Origin: Brassicibacter mesophilus
GTDB lineage: Bacteria > Bacillota > Clostridia > Tissierellales > Proteiniboraceae
Direction: 5' to 3'
Length of the DNA stretch: 64,000 nucleotides
Assembly: GCF_050433385.1 (NCBI RefSeq)
Contig: NZ_JBNPXI010000006.1
Coordinates: 1-64,000, forward strand
This document shows, piece after piece, positions 51,998 to 60,365 of the stretch. A program made the position numbers and the translations under genes. The stretch's first letter is position 1, and every line of letters begins with the position of its first letter. Below the pieces are notes generated by a model. That model did no database searches and had not been told where the DNA came from. It saw only the letters and a list, made by a program, of their open reading frames with translations.

Positions 51998-52651
51998 CTA
52001 TCTTTGTCCGTATTTGTTTAAATAAAATTCTCTCATAAAATCTATGTCTTCTTGACTAAGCTCAACAACTCCACCCATAATTTGAGCAAAAATTGTAGCT
52101 TGTGCAGATTTTTCAAGTACTCCAGCTATTTTCATAGTTTCTTTCATATTCATTCCTGCCGCTAAGCATCCATGATTTGCAAGAATAACTGCATTTCTAC
52201 CTTCCATAGCTTTAACTGCTGCTTTGGCTAGCTCTTTTGAACCTGGAAGAAAATATTCACTTACTCTTACATCTCCACCAACTATTTGAACTAAATCCTC
52301 AGCTGCTCCAGGTATTGGCTTTCTTGCTATTGCCATAGCTGTACAGTATGTGCTATGAGTATGTACTACTGCATTTACATCTTTTCTATTTCTATATACT
52401 TCAAGGTGAAGATTATATTCTATTGATGGCTTCATTGTTCCATCCACTACATTTCCGTCCATATCTAATATAACTATACCTTCTGGTGTTATAGTGTCAT
52501 AGTCAACGCCACTTGGAGTTATAGCAATATAATCTTCTCCAGGAACTCTTGCACTTATATTTCCCCATGTGCCAACAACAAGCTTGCTTTCAAGCATCTT
52601 TACTCCTGCTTCAATTACCTGTTTCCTTGTGTCTTCAAATCTAACTGCCAT
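51998..52651 (-). CDS. Class II aldolase (5-deoxyribulose/methylthioribulose-1-phosphate type)
   Basis: This is a 217-residue zinc-dependent aldolase of the fuculose-1-phosphate aldolase fold. Zinc ligands are in VHTHSTYCTAMA and NHGCLAAG, the acid residue in PSIEYNLHLEVY. In the DHAP shunt for S-adenosylmethionine by-products such enzymes split 5-(methylthio)ribulose-1-phosphate or 5-deoxyribulose-1-phosphate to dihydroxyacetone phosphate and an aldehyde. Its place beside mtnA, phosphorylase and deaminase supports this over fucose use. GGGAGG precedes the ATG. It is 20 bp before the gamma-lyase gene. Confidence 0.87.
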   Translation of the reverse strand: MAVRFEDTRKQVIEAGVKMLESKLVVGTWGNISARVPGEDYIAITPSGVDYDTITPEGIVILDMDGNVVDGTMKPSIEYNLHLEVYRNRKDVNAVVHTHSTYCTAMAIARKPIPGAAEDLVQIVGGDVRVSEYFLPGSKELAKAAVKAMEGRNAVILANHGCLAAGMNMKETMKIAGVLEKSAQATIFAQIMGGVVELSQEDIDFMREFYLNKYGQR

Positions 52652-52678
52652 TTGATAACCTCCCTATTTAGTAGTTAA

Positions 52679-52810
52679 TAACTGATTCTCCTGATATCAG
52701 TTAAATACTTAATGATTATGATACCAGATACGAAATACAAGATAGAAGTATATCTTATATCTCGTATATAGTATCTATTTGTTAAAGTCGAGGGAAAATA
52801 CCCTCGACTT
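52679..52810. repeat. Three consecutive hairpins inside the salvage operon
   Basis: The 167-bp gap between the ECF S gene and the aldolase gene carries three hairpins. They are TAACTGAT (52679-52686) / ATCAGTTA (52696-52703), a long imperfect stem over 52720-52775, and AAGTCGAGGG (52785-52794) / CCCTCGACTT (52801-52810). The last one has no T run, so it may stabilise an mRNA end or cause partial termination. This would lower or uncouple expression of the last two genes. Confidence 0.6.
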
Positions 52811-52818
52811 AATTTAAA

Positions 52819-53619
52819 TTATTGCATGAAGCCTGATATTATTACTGCTAATGCCCCAAGTCCTGCAACAAGTCCTACACTCATTGTACCTGCTCCACCA
52901 GCACCAAATCCAGCAGTAAATAAAGCTTGACCTGCACCTAGAGCAACTACTAATCCACCGCCAAGTCCTACAACTATTCCTAATAGCATCACTATTGCTC
53001 CAATTCTAGCTGTTCCACCTCTTCTAGGAAGGTCTTCTTCTGGAATAATATCAGTCCATAAAAGATCCCATTTCTTAATTCTAGGGTACAATACTGCAAG
53101 AAGTGGTAATCCTAATACTATTGAAGGAATTGAGTTGTTTAGAGATATTATTGTACCAAGTGCTGCAAATGGCACCATGTTTATTATATCCAATCCCCAT
53201 CCTATAATTAATGCACATGCTAATGCTCCACCTAAAGCAGATACAATAAAAGCAAATACTTTTCTTCCAGATTTTAGATTTGGTTCATTGTCATCAGCTT
53301 TTACTATTCCTAAATTACTCCAAAGCTTATATGGTACATAAGCGAACATAAAGTTGCCAACAAAACCAAAAATACTTCCTACTCCTAATGACCCAAAGAA
53401 GTCTCCAATGAGGTTTCCTATTGCTGCTCCCCAAGCACCTGCAGGACCAAATAATAATCCAAGTACAACTGGTAATGCACTAGCTGGTCTAAACTCTGTT
53501 ATACCAGGTATTAATACAAAGCCCTTGAAAGGAATCAATACTGCAGCATACAAACCTGCACATAGTGCAACTAAAACAACCATTTTTGTTTGTTTCCACA
53601 TATTAAATACTTCTTTCAT
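52819..53619 (-). CDS. ECF transporter S component
   Basis: This is a 266-residue substrate-binding membrane subunit of an energy-coupling-factor importer. The ECF-S features are an N-terminal helix with LVALCAGLYAAVLIPF, then GITEFRPASALPVVLGLLFGPAGAWGAAIGNLIGDFFGSLGVGSIFGFVGNFMFAYVPY, and five to six further helices. The C-terminus has an added hydrophobic glycine/alanine tail. The fold is near QueT-like S components, but the substrate is not clear. Its neighbours suggest a methylthio- or deoxy-nucleoside (or the sugar). GGGGG precedes the ATG. Confidence 0.82.
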   Translation of the reverse strand: MKEVFNMWKQTKMVVLVALCAGLYAAVLIPFKGFVLIPGITEFRPASALPVVLGLLFGPAGAWGAAIGNLIGDFFGSLGVGSIFGFVGNFMFAYVPYKLWSNLGIVKADDNEPNLKSGRKVFAFIVSALGGALACALIIGWGLDIINMVPFAALGTIISLNNSIPSIVLGLPLLAVLYPRIKKWDLLWTDIIPEEDLPRRGGTARIGAIVMLLGIVVGLGGGLVVALGAGQALFTAGFGAGGAGTMSVGLVAGLGALAVIISGFMQ

Positions 53620-53646
53620 TTAATTTACCCCCTTATTAAAGTATAA

Positions 53647-54417
53647 TTACAGTTCAATAATAGCTTTGTTACAATTACAATTTTCTTGATTTAAGTCATC
53701 TCTAAAAATGTCTATGAATGCTTCTGTAATTTTCTCTTTATTGCCAGCTAACGCACCTTGTATATCATGTAAAGCTATCTCATCGCCATTTATGCCTGTA
53801 CACCAGTTAGTAATAATGCCTACTGCTGCATAGCACATACCTAGTTCCTTAGCTAGTACAACTTCAGGTACATTAGTCATTCCTATAACATCACCTCCTA
53901 GCTGTTTATACATTTTTACTTCGTATTCTGTTTCGAATCTTGGTCCTTCAGTGCATATATAAACTGCTTCTCCTTTTATGTCAATTGCTTTGTCTTTAGC
54001 TATATCATAAAATTTATTTCTTAAGTTTATGCAGTATGGGTCAGACATATCAGTATGCTTTACTCCGTCTTCGCCACCTTCGTAAAATGTTATTGGTCTT
54101 ACCTTAGTGAAATCGATAAAACTATTCATTACTACCACATCACCAGGAGCATATTTTTCATTGCAGGATCCAACTGCTGCAGTAGCATATATATATTTAA
54201 CTCCTAGCAATTCAAGAGCTTTCATATTTGCTCTATAGTTTATCAGATGCGGAGGAGTTGAGTGCCATTTGCCATGTCTTGCCAAAAACGCAACTTCTTC
54301 ACCAGCAATTTTAACTATATTCACCTCGACATTCCCATACTTAGTTTCAACTATTTTTGAGTAGCTCTCTTCACCTACGTTATATACACCTGTGCCACCA
54401 ATTATAGCCTTTTTCAA
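53647..54417 (-). CDS. MTA/MTI phosphorylase (purine nucleoside phosphorylase family)
   Basis: This is a 256-residue phosphorylase of the MtnP family. Family motifs are IGGTGVY, LARHG, HLINYRAN, CTEGPRFET and IGMTNVPE. In human MTA phosphorylase the adenine-binding loop reads TDYDCW; here the matching loop is TNWCTG. The replacement of Asp by Asn is the pattern of 6-oxopurine (inosine) enzymes, such as the methylthioinosine phosphorylase of Pseudomonas. With the deaminase in the same operon this suggests that the substrate is methylthioinosine. The start is TTG with GGAGGTAG upstream. Confidence 0.85.
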   Translation of the reverse strand: MKKAIIGGTGVYNVGEESYSKIVETKYGNVEVNIVKIAGEEVAFLARHGKWHSTPPHLINYRANMKALELLGVKYIYATAAVGSCNEKYAPGDVVVMNSFIDFTKVRPITFYEGGEDGVKHTDMSDPYCINLRNKFYDIAKDKAIDIKGEAVYICTEGPRFETEYEVKMYKQLGGDVIGMTNVPEVVLAKELGMCYAAVGIITNWCTGINGDEIALHDIQGALAGNKEKITEAFIDIFRDDLNQENCNCNKAIIEL

Positions 54418-54429
54418 TTCATCTACCTC

Positions 54430-55188
54430 CTATAAGTTAAATTTGACTTTAGCATATATAGAAACTGCTATAATTACTACAGTTAATATCATTAATGCAT
54501 GATCTCTAGAATTAAAATTTATTTCTAGATAATTTGTTCTTTCATCATCGTATCCAAAGCCTTTTGACTCTAAAGCCATTGCAAATACATTTGTACCTCT
54601 GATTACAGAAATAAGTGTCGGTATTAGTAGAGGAACATACTTCTTAGCTTTTTGAATAAATGATCCTGAATCTAAATCAAGACCTCTAGATTTCTGTGCT
54701 TGTGTGATAGTATAACTTGTACCAACTATCATAGGAACAAGTCTAATTGCTGTAGAAAACGCAAATGCTCCTCTATATGGTACCTTAAGCTTAACTAGCC
54801 CAATAGCTATTTCTTCAATCTTGGTTGCACTTAAAAATATCATTCCTGCAATAATCATTATGTCAAACTTTAAGCCTATTGTGATACCATAAATAATACC
54901 TTCTTTAGTAATGGGCCCTAGCAGCTTTGTATCTCCACCTTTAGTTAATGACCATAATATAATAGAAACTAAAGCAATCATAAAAAGTATTACTCTAATG
55001 CGTTTAAGGTTTGACAGAACCTTTCCTGAGTATCCATATAGCAGGATAACCAATGACAAGCCGATTAGAATAGGTAGTGAATAAAACATTAGTGCCACTG
55101 TAAAGCTTCCAAACATAATCAAAAGTTTTGTTCTCGGATCTAATCTGTGTAAAAATGTATCCTTATCTAGATATAGAAACATATCCAT
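54430..55188 (-). CDS. ECF transporter T component (EcfT)
   Basis: This is the 252-residue scaffold membrane subunit of the ECF importer, with five helices and two coupling helices. The DxxTRL-like RLDPRTKLLIMFGSF start, the QAQKSRGLD motif and MALESKGFG (the Ala-Arg-Gly-type coupling motifs) are recognisable. It lies 2 bp after ecfA and 12 bp before the phosphorylase gene, and works with the S component and the fused A subunit. GGAGGTGA precedes the ATG. Confidence 0.88.
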   Translation of the reverse strand: MDMFLYLDKDTFLHRLDPRTKLLIMFGSFTVALMFYSLPILIGLSLVILLYGYSGKVLSNLKRIRVILFMIALVSIILWSLTKGGDTKLLGPITKEGIIYGITIGLKFDIMIIAGMIFLSATKIEEIAIGLVKLKVPYRGAFAFSTAIRLVPMIVGTSYTITQAQKSRGLDLDSGSFIQKAKKYVPLLIPTLISVIRGTNVFAMALESKGFGYDDERTNYLEINFNSRDHALMILTVVIIAVSIYAKVKFNL

Positions 55189-55190
55189 AC

Positions 55191-56924
55191 CTATTTCACC
55201 TCCTTAGTGCATCTAACCATCTCATCAATTGAGAGAATTGTTTTGCCAAGTTTATTACTAAGATTAACTATATGTGGCGTTTTTAAGTAAGAATCTAATA
55301 ATTCTTGTTCATTTTTAAACACTTCTCTAGTATTTCCATACATAGTTATTTCTCCGTCTTTTACTACTGCTACTCTATGAGCATACTCAGAAACTACCCA
55401 CATAGTATGAGTAATCATAATTATTGTATGTCCATCTTCATTAAGCTTTTCAACTAGCTCCATCATCTGTCTTTGCTCTTTAAAGTCCAACCCTGTTGTT
55501 GGCTCATCAAGAATTATTACTTTTGGTCTAGCAGATAAAACCGATGCAACTGCGATTCGCTGTCTTTCTCCTTTAGTTAATGAAAATGGGTCTTCATCTT
55601 CATATCCTTCCATGTCAACAGACTTAAGAGCCTCTTTTACTCTTTTGTCTATTTCCTCTTTGGAACATCCTCTTATCTTCGGACTAAAAGCTACTTCTTC
55701 ATATACGGTATCGGCAAATATCTGATGATCTGGATTTTGGAATACGTATCCAATATCTTTTCCTATTTCAAAAATTGTTGTACTTTTTGTGTTCTTACCA
55801 TTTACTAAAACACTTCCTCCTGTAGGTATAAGGAGTCCATTTAAATGTTTAACTAGTGTAGTTTTTCCGCTTCCATTATGACCAAGTACAGCGAGAAACT
55901 CTCCTTCTCTTACCTGCAAGTTCGCTCCTCTCAATGCTTTTTTACCATTGGGGTATGTATGTTCCAAATCTTTAACCTCTATTAAAACATCACCATATTT
56001 GTTTTCTCTATCTTTATCTTTTTGAAGTATTTCGTTATATTTTACCTCATCCATTCTTAATCCTAGGTTTTGAAACTTTTCATACCCTTCTTGAGGAGTC
56101 AACGGAAGTTCGTCTTTTTTCAATGTAGTTACTTCTGAAAAAAATTTAGGTACTTGTAGAGACATTATCCCTATCTTATCAGTCAGTTCAATCTCTTTCA
56201 GAACATCTTGAGGTTTACCATCTCTGATAATTTCACCATTTTCCATTATTATAAGTCTATCTGCATTAAGAGCTTCTTCAGTTTCGTGTTCAATTATTAT
56301 TAATGTAAGATCCTTGTCTTCATGCAGCTCTTTAGCTATAGTAAAAATACCTAGTTTACCAACTGGATCTAAATCTGTAGTAGGCTCGTCCATACAAATA
56401 ATATTTGGCTGTGAAGCTAATATAGAACCAATGGCGAGTCTTTGTTTTTGCCCGCCTGATAAAGTAGATGGTTGTCTATCCTCAAAGCCTTCTAGCTTTA
56501 CAGTTTTTAGAACTTTATCAATTCTTCTCTGTATTTCTTCTCTATCTACGTGGAAATTTTCTGGGCCAAATGCTATCTCAAGTTTAGTATTAGTAGAAAA
56601 TAGCTGTGATTCAAAATCCTGAAATACAAGTCCAATTTCTTTTGCCATTTTACTTACAGTAAATTCTTTTGCATTTTTCCCATTTATGTTAACTTCACCA
56701 TTGTACTCTCCTTTTATAAAGTGAGGGATTAATCCATTCAAGCAATTTGCTAGGGTAGACTTTCCAGCACCACTAGGGCCCATGATTACAACAAACTGAC
56801 CTTTTTGGATATCTAGATTGATATCCTTAATTGCTTTTTGATCCTTTTGATCTTTATATCTAAATGTTAAGTTTTCAATAGAAACAGCGTTAGAATCAAT
56901 ATTTGCTCCTATGGCAGTATCCAC
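55191..56924 (-). CDS. ECF transporter fused ATPases (A1-A2)
   Basis: This is a 577-residue cytosolic protein with two ABC ATPase modules. Module 1 (about 15-250) has GPSGAGKST, LSGGQKQR and MDEPTTDLD. Module 2 (about 310-540) has GHNGSGKTT, LTKGERQR and LDEPTTGLD. The two are usually separate genes in Firmicute ECF systems; a fused single chain is less common but seen. It powers uptake by the S component next to it. The start is GTG with GGGGG upstream. Confidence 0.93.
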   Translation of the reverse strand: MDTAIGANIDSNAVSIENLTFRYKDQKDQKAIKDINLDIQKGQFVVIMGPSGAGKSTLANCLNGLIPHFIKGEYNGEVNINGKNAKEFTVSKMAKEIGLVFQDFESQLFSTNTKLEIAFGPENFHVDREEIQRRIDKVLKTVKLEGFEDRQPSTLSGGQKQRLAIGSILASQPNIICMDEPTTDLDPVGKLGIFTIAKELHEDKDLTLIIIEHETEEALNADRLIIMENGEIIRDGKPQDVLKEIELTDKIGIMSLQVPKFFSEVTTLKKDELPLTPQEGYEKFQNLGLRMDEVKYNEILQKDKDRENKYGDVLIEVKDLEHTYPNGKKALRGANLQVREGEFLAVLGHNGSGKTTLVKHLNGLLIPTGGSVLVNGKNTKSTTIFEIGKDIGYVFQNPDHQIFADTVYEEVAFSPKIRGCSKEEIDKRVKEALKSVDMEGYEDEDPFSLTKGERQRIAVASVLSARPKVIILDEPTTGLDFKEQRQMMELVEKLNEDGHTIIMITHTMWVVSEYAHRVAVVKDGEITMYGNTREVFKNEQELLDSYLKTPHIVNLSNKLGKTILSIDEMVRCTKEVK

Positions 56925-56938
56925 AATTATTCCCCCTT

Positions 56939-57976
56939 CTACTTTAATTTAAGTATGTTATCTTTAAATGGAGCTCTTATAATGCCTTTTTCAGTAATTA
57001 TACCTGCAATGTTTTCATTTGGTGTAACATCAAATGCAGGATTATATACATCTATACCTTCTGGAGCTACTCTCATACCTCCAACATGTGTTACCTCTTC
57101 ACTTCCTCTTTCTTCTATGTGTATCTCTTCTCCTGTTTCAATATCGAAGTCAATAGTTGTAGTAGGTGCTACTATATAGAAGGGTACATTATAGGCTTTA
57201 GCCACTACTGATAGCATAAATGTTCCTATTTTATTAGCAGTATCGCCATTTAAAGCTATTCTATCTGCTCCAACTAAAATTACATCAACTTTACCATCTC
57301 TTATAAGAGTAGCCGCTACGTTATCAGCTATTAGTTTAGATGGTATTCCTTCCTGAACTAATTCCCATGCGGTAAGCCTTCCTCCCTGAAGTCTAGGTCT
57401 AGTTTCATCCGCATAAACAAATATATCTTTACCTGTATAGAATGCTTCTCTTACAACACCTAGTGCAGTACCATAGCCTGCAGTTGCTAAGGCTCCTGTA
57501 TTACAGTGTGTCAGTATTGTAGCTTTTTCTGGGATTATTTCATTTCCAAACTTACCCATTTTTTTATTAGTTTCTATGTCCTCGTAAAGTATCTTATCTG
57601 CTTCATCTTTAATCTTTGCATATATATCTTTTACATCTAGGTTCTTGCTATCTTCTATTACACTTCTCATTCTCTTTACTGCCCACATAAGATTTACAGC
57701 TGTTGGTCTAGAGCTATTCAATACTTCAAGAGCCTCATCCATTTTAACTAAAAAATCTTCTTTCTTTTCATTCATGAATTCCTTAGCAGCAAGAACTGCT
57801 CCATACGCAGCTGTTGCCCCTATTGCTGGTGCTCCTCTTACTACCATATCTTGTATAGCAAAATCAACATCTCTATAGTTCTTGCACTCAAAAACCTCAT
57901 AATCTACTGGCAACTTTCTTTGGTCAATTAAGTACAAAACATTATCTCTAAATTCTATTGTTTTTATCTCCTTCAT
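56939..57976 (-). CDS. mtnA: S-methyl-5-thioribose-1-phosphate isomerase
   Basis: This is the 345-residue aldose-ketose isomerase that turns methylthioribose-1-phosphate (or 5-deoxyribose-1-phosphate) to the ribulose form. The eIF2B-like fold shows RGAPAIGATAAYG, the catalytic Cys in LTHCNTGALATAGYG and the catalytic Asp in GADRIALNGDTANKIGT. AGGGAGG lies before the ATG. It is in the middle of the salvage operon. No mtnK kinase is needed, since the phosphorylase makes the sugar phosphate directly. Confidence 0.96.
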   Translation of the reverse strand: MKEIKTIEFRDNVLYLIDQRKLPVDYEVFECKNYRDVDFAIQDMVVRGAPAIGATAAYGAVLAAKEFMNEKKEDFLVKMDEALEVLNSSRPTAVNLMWAVKRMRSVIEDSKNLDVKDIYAKIKDEADKILYEDIETNKKMGKFGNEIIPEKATILTHCNTGALATAGYGTALGVVREAFYTGKDIFVYADETRPRLQGGRLTAWELVQEGIPSKLIADNVAATLIRDGKVDVILVGADRIALNGDTANKIGTFMLSVVAKAYNVPFYIVAPTTTIDFDIETGEEIHIEERGSEEVTHVGGMRVAPEGIDVYNPAFDVTPNENIAGIITEKGIIRAPFKDNILKLK

Positions 57977-58015
57977 TTTTATCCTCCCTTGAATGTTTGC
58001 TAGCTATATCAGTAC

Positions 58016-58966
58016 TTATTCTTTTTGTATGTCAAAAATCGCTTTTAGCCTATTTAGTGGACTAAATGCTTCTTCATATTCTTGAAGTGAATAAAATCCA
58101 CTTATCAGATGTTCTACTGATATAAGTTTCCTTTCAAAAAGCCTCAAAGCAGCATCAATAGGTCCACATCTAGTTCCTACAATATTTATTTCATTTACTA
58201 CCCAGGTTGTAGGATTTAATACTGCATCATCGTGATATGTGCTTTTTAATATTATAGTCCCCATTGCCTTTACTATTTTCTGCGCATATATAAGCCCCTG
58301 TTCATTACCAGTACAGTCTATTGCTACATCAAAATAGTTATCAAAGCTTGCATCAGATAATAGGACTGTTTTTCCTTTTGAACTTAATAGCTGCAGTTTT
58401 TCAGAATGCTTACCTATTATAGTTAGTTCACAAGCTGTAAGACTTACTACTTGAGCTATTAGTTGAGCTAACTTTCCATCTCCTACTATTGCTATCTTGT
58501 CTGAAGGCTTGATATGATACTGCTCTGCTATCTGGAGAGCAGCTGCTAATGGTTCTGCAAATACAGCTTCAATATCAGAAACATTATCAGGCACCATGTG
58601 GATATTTTGATTAGGCAGAGAAATGTACTCTGCAAAAGCTCCATTCTTATCTTTCATACCAACAATTTTTCTATTTCTGCAATGATTTTTAAATCCTTTT
58701 TTACAGAAATCACAATATCCACAACCTATATTAATCTCGCCTACAACTCTTTTACCAATCATAAGAGAATCTGAAGACTCTTCAATAATACCTACAAACT
58801 CATGTCCGAGTATCCCTTTGTATCCTTTGTATCCTTTAATTATTTCTTTGTCAGTATTACAAACTGCAGCATAAAGTACTTTTATTAAGCTTTCATTCTC
58901 ATTACAAATTGGCTTTTCTAAATCTTCCTTATAGTGCAATTCTCCATTAAAGAATAATCCTCTCAT
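58016..58966 (-). CDS. Zinc-dependent alcohol dehydrogenase (MDR family)
   Basis: This is a 316-residue medium-chain dehydrogenase. The catalytic zinc Cys is in VCNTDKE, the GHEFVG motif is intact, and the structural-zinc Cys set is CGYCDFCKKGFKNHC. The cofactor motif is VGDGKLAQLIAQ. In the DHAP shunt the aldolase frees acetaldehyde or (methylthio)acetaldehyde, and a dehydrogenase like this could reduce it to the alcohol; I infer that role from place. AGAGAGG lies before the ATG. Confidence 0.88.
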   Translation of the reverse strand: MRGLFFNGELHYKEDLEKPICNENESLIKVLYAAVCNTDKEIIKGYKGYKGILGHEFVGIIEESSDSLMIGKRVVGEINIGCGYCDFCKKGFKNHCRNRKIVGMKDKNGAFAEYISLPNQNIHMVPDNVSDIEAVFAEPLAAALQIAEQYHIKPSDKIAIVGDGKLAQLIAQVVSLTACELTIIGKHSEKLQLLSSKGKTVLLSDASFDNYFDVAIDCTGNEQGLIYAQKIVKAMGTIILKSTYHDDAVLNPTTWVVNEINIVGTRCGPIDAALRLFERKLISVEHLISGFYSLQEYEEAFSPLNRLKAIFDIQKE

Positions 58967-59003
58967 ATATTCATTATCCTCTCTTTTTATGATAATAAAC
59001 TGA

Positions 59004-60287
59004 CTATACGATTAATCCTTTTGCACTTCTCTCAGCATTATAAATAACTTTTTCTAGATCAATTGTCTTTATTTCGTAGTTTTCCATAACGATTTTTCCA
59101 TCAATAATAACAGTATGTACATCTGATGCTTGTGCTGAATATGCTAATGAAGAAACTAAGTTATATCTTGGATAGAAATGTGGTTTGTTTAAGTCTATAA
59201 AAATAATATCCGCTTTTTTACCAGCTTCAATAGTTCCTATTTCACTTTCAAGCCCAACAGCTTTTGCTCCGTTAATAGTAGCCATTTTCAATGCAGTAAT
59301 TGCTGGAACAGATGTTGTATCAAAGTTTACTGCCTTATTTATAATCGCAGCTAAATTTATTTCCTCAAACATATTTAAATTGTTATTACTCGAAGAGCCA
59401 TCAGTTCCAAGTGCAACATTCACTCCCTTTTTTAACATTTTTTCTACAGGAGCAAATCCATTACCTAGTTTTAGATTACTGCCTGGGTTATTAGCTACAC
59501 TTACATTGTTTTCTGCTAGTATATCAATATCTTCGTCTGATATATGAACACAGTGAGCAGCAATTGTTGGCAGTTCGAACAAACCTATATCATATACATG
59601 CTTTATTGGCGATTTTCCATAATTACTATAGCTATCCTCTACTTCCTTCTTGCTCTCAGACAAGTGTATATGTACTCCAGTATTAAGATCTTTAGCTAAA
59701 TCAATAACTTTATGTAAATATTCGGGGTTACATGTGTATGGTGCATGAGGACCAGCTAATATATTTATTCTTCCGTCGCCTTTTCTGTGCCAATTATTAA
59801 AAAATAATCTTGTCTCTTCTAGCTTTTGATCACCATTTTCATCTCCTGCTAATCCTCTACATAAGCTTGCTCTCATTCCTGATTCTTCTACTGATCTTGC
59901 TGTTTCATCCATAAAGAAGTACATATCTGCAAAGCATGTAATTCCTGACCTAATCATTTCAGCAACACTTAACATTGATCCCCAATATACATGCTCAGCT
60001 GTAAGCTTTGCTTCTAGCGGCCAGATTTTTTCTGTAAGCCATGGCCAAAAAGGAAGATCATCAGCATAATTCCTAAATAAGGACATTGCTATATGAGTAT
60101 GTGAGTTAACAAGACCAGGCATAACAAGCTTGTTATTAGCATCAATCACTCTGTCTGCCTTGAAATCAGCTGGTACTTCTCCTACATGTTTAATATATTG
60201 TCCTTCTATAGCTATTTTAGTGTTTTCTAATATTCTGTCATTATCACTCAATGTCAGCACTAAAGCATTTTTAATTAAAATATTCAT
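59004..60287 (-). CDS. mtaD: MTA/SAH deaminase (amidohydrolase)
   Basis: This is a 427-residue metal-dependent deaminase of the MtaD/SsnA group. Metal and active-site residues are in NSHTHIAMS, HAPYTCNP, HLSES, AHCVHI and GTDGSSSNNNLNMFEE. Enzymes of this type turn S-adenosylhomocysteine, methylthioadenosine or 5'-deoxyadenosine into the inosine form. It precedes the alcohol dehydrogenase gene in the operon. AAGGAGG lies before the ATG. Together with the Asn-type phosphorylase it defines a deaminate-first route. Confidence 0.92.
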   Translation of the reverse strand: MNILIKNALVLTLSDNDRILENTKIAIEGQYIKHVGEVPADFKADRVIDANNKLVMPGLVNSHTHIAMSLFRNYADDLPFWPWLTEKIWPLEAKLTAEHVYWGSMLSVAEMIRSGITCFADMYFFMDETARSVEESGMRASLCRGLAGDENGDQKLEETRLFFNNWHRKGDGRINILAGPHAPYTCNPEYLHKVIDLAKDLNTGVHIHLSESKKEVEDSYSNYGKSPIKHVYDIGLFELPTIAAHCVHISDEDIDILAENNVSVANNPGSNLKLGNGFAPVEKMLKKGVNVALGTDGSSSNNNLNMFEEINLAAIINKAVNFDTTSVPAITALKMATINGAKAVGLESEIGTIEAGKKADIIFIDLNKPHFYPRYNLVSSLAYSAQASDVHTVIIDGKIVMENYEIKTIDLEKVIYNAERSAKGLIV

Positions 60288-60322
60288 ATTATTCCTCCTT
60301 GAAATTTGAAATCTATAATTGA

Positions 60323-60337
60323 TTAAGCTGGTGTCTT
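60323..60337. repeat. 15-bp inverted repeat, left copy
   Basis: TTAAGCTGGTGTCTT matches perfectly, inverted, to 61752-61766. The two copies bracket the exoprotein gene at 60366-61706. It lies between that gene's stop and the deaminase start. I see no target duplication. Confidence 0.75.
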
Positions 60338-60365
60338 TTGGCTATGTGAGACTATACTTTAAACT

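Noticed and set aside
58810..58845. Short tandem repeat of TATCCTTTG
   Set aside because: It codes for a Gly-Tyr-Lys repeat within the alcohol dehydrogenase and is in frame, so it needs no separate explanation.
59185..59547. Plus-strand 120-codon frame inside the deaminase gene
   Set aside because: It is antisense to well-conserved deaminase motifs and has no ribosome site.
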